DNA from: Laedolimicola ammoniilytica
GTDB taxonomy: Bacteria > Bacillota > Clostridia > Lachnospirales > Lachnospiraceae
Length of the DNA stretch: 64,000 bases
Direction of reading: 5' to 3'
NCBI RefSeq assembly: GCF_025567165.1
Contig: NZ_JAOQKC010000004.1
Span: forward strand, 1 to 64,000
The first letter of the stretch is position 1, and every line of letters starts with the position of its first letter. Below, one piece after another: positions 63,426-64,000 of the stretch. Below the pieces are notes generated by a model, which worked only from the letters and a program-made list of their open reading frames with translations, did no database searches and was not told the DNA's origin. The position numbers were made by a program, and so were the translations under genes.

Positions 63426-64000
63426 ATGACAGGCTTTTTCAGGGAAATGGTAAAATGCATCGCAGTCAGCATTCTGGCGGTTCTTATGGCGCTTCTGGTA
63501 GGCGGAGCGCTATGGGCGGCGGAAGGCTTTCCTTTGCCTGGAAAAAGCGCGGAAGCCGTGGCTGAGGCCGGGCAGGATTCCCCGGAAAATACGGATGGGG
63601 AGAACGAAGGGAAGCTGTCGGTGGAGGTGCCGACGGTCACGGTGGTGCAGCCGAAGGTGCAGGATAACGGCGTGGGAGAAAATACACCGGAGAGCGATGT
63701 GCCGGATACTTCCATTGATTCGGAAACAGAATCAGCGAAGCCGGATGCGCAGGAGCCGAAGGAGGATGTTACTCTTTTGTTTGCAGGCGATCTGTTCCTG
63801 ACGGATATCTTACAGGAAAAATACGACCGGAACGGCATTTCTGCCGCAGCTGCCCCGGAATTATTGGATGTGACCCGCGGCGCGGACATTTTCATGCTGA
63901 ACCAGGAATTCCCCTTCGGCACCACAGGCGAGGCTGTGGAAGATAAGGAATATACCTTCCGGGTGGATCCGAAATACGTATCGGTACTGCCGGAGCTGGG
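63426..64000 (+). CDS. CapA-family protein, 5' part (runs off the window)
   Basis: 191 codons are visible. A membrane anchor or uncleaved signal (about residues 10-32, IAVSILAVLMALLVGGALWA), an acidic low-complexity spacer (about 40-113, E/D/P/T-rich), then the start of a CapA metallophosphatase-like domain: VTLLFAGDLFLTD (about 115-127) and ADIFMLNQEFPFG (about 157-169). In CapA the aspartate of GD binds metal. CapA proteins act in poly-gamma-glutamate synthesis or, as paralogues, in unknown envelope tasks. ATG 63426 is preceded by GACAGGACGG. The rest of the gene is outside the window. Confidence 0.85.
   Translation, partial: MTGFFREMVKCIAVSILAVLMALLVGGALWAAEGFPLPGKSAEAVAEAGQDSPENTDGENEGKLSVEVPTVTVVQPKVQDNGVGENTPESDVPDTSIDSETESAKPDAQEPKEDVTLLFAGDLFLTDILQEKYDRNGISAAAAPELLDVTRGADIFMLNQEFPFGTTGEAVEDKEYTFRVDPKYVSVLPEL

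Overview
The window is a 64-kb chromosomal stretch from an endospore-forming, moderately high-GC member of the Clostridia, most likely Lachnospiraceae. The grounds are: a sporulation block (spoIIGA, sigE, sigG, a YlmC/YmxH-type gene), a dcw cluster with two class B PBPs, families I associate with that group (DUF4317, DUF5688, DUF3169, the OPT-PqqD pair), GGAGG-type Shine-Dalgarno sites, and frequent GTG/TTG starts. All assignments come from reading the sequence; no database search was run.

Layout. 1-9.5 kb: a self-regulated HTH gene with a DUF3169 membrane partner, a TetM/EF-G-like GTPase fused to a YacP/NYN nuclease domain, DUF4317, a Gre factor, an orphan Dam-like methylase, SseB-like, ychF and dedA. 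9.5-22.7 kb: the dcw cluster behind a promoter carrying 10-bp-phased MraZ boxes (mraZ, rsmH, ftsL, two PBPs, mraY, murD, ftsW, murA, ftsQ, ftsZ). 22.7-26.6 kb: a rhodanese-TtcA-like fusion, a 186-bp palindromic element, spoIIGA-sigE, and sigG turned around to face sigE.

26.8-35.2 kb is the most interesting region: a tightly packed set of genes with a Cof-type phosphatase, a multi-PRD/EIIB regulator, an amidohydrolase, a free-standing PRD protein, the small SFCGS and DUF4312 proteins, two membrane proteins (DUF4311, DUF4310), a DgaE-like PLP ammonia lyase and a DgaF-like KDGP aldolase. The last two are interrupted by 356 N. This matches the conserved but functionally unassigned EF_0829-EF_0839 / AHA_3910-type cluster. 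It reads as uptake, deacylation, deamination and aldol cleavage of an amino-sugar-acid-like compound, with PTS-type regulatory domains but no recognisable PTS permease or ABC transporter.

35.4-44.7 kb: a CarD-like regulator behind a leader terminator, a BlaI/BlaR1-type pair, ylmC, nrdR, yqeG, an Xaa-Pro peptidase, efp, tRNA-Arg(CCG), DUF5688, an SH3b envelope protein behind a WalR-like box, and a small helical protein. 44.7-57 kb: gdhA behind an attenuator-like hairpin, a field of structured intergenic repeats, an RsuA/RluB-family pseudouridine synthase, ligA, a second HAD gene, glgB with a histone-H1-like tail, mscS, an FGGY kinase and citrate synthase. 57-64 kb: a short ribbon-helix-helix gene divergent from a cell-wall-anchored surface protein, an AT-rich Rpn-type nuclease with a neighbouring coding remnant, OPT transporter plus PqqD, and the 5' part of a CapA-family gene that runs off the window.
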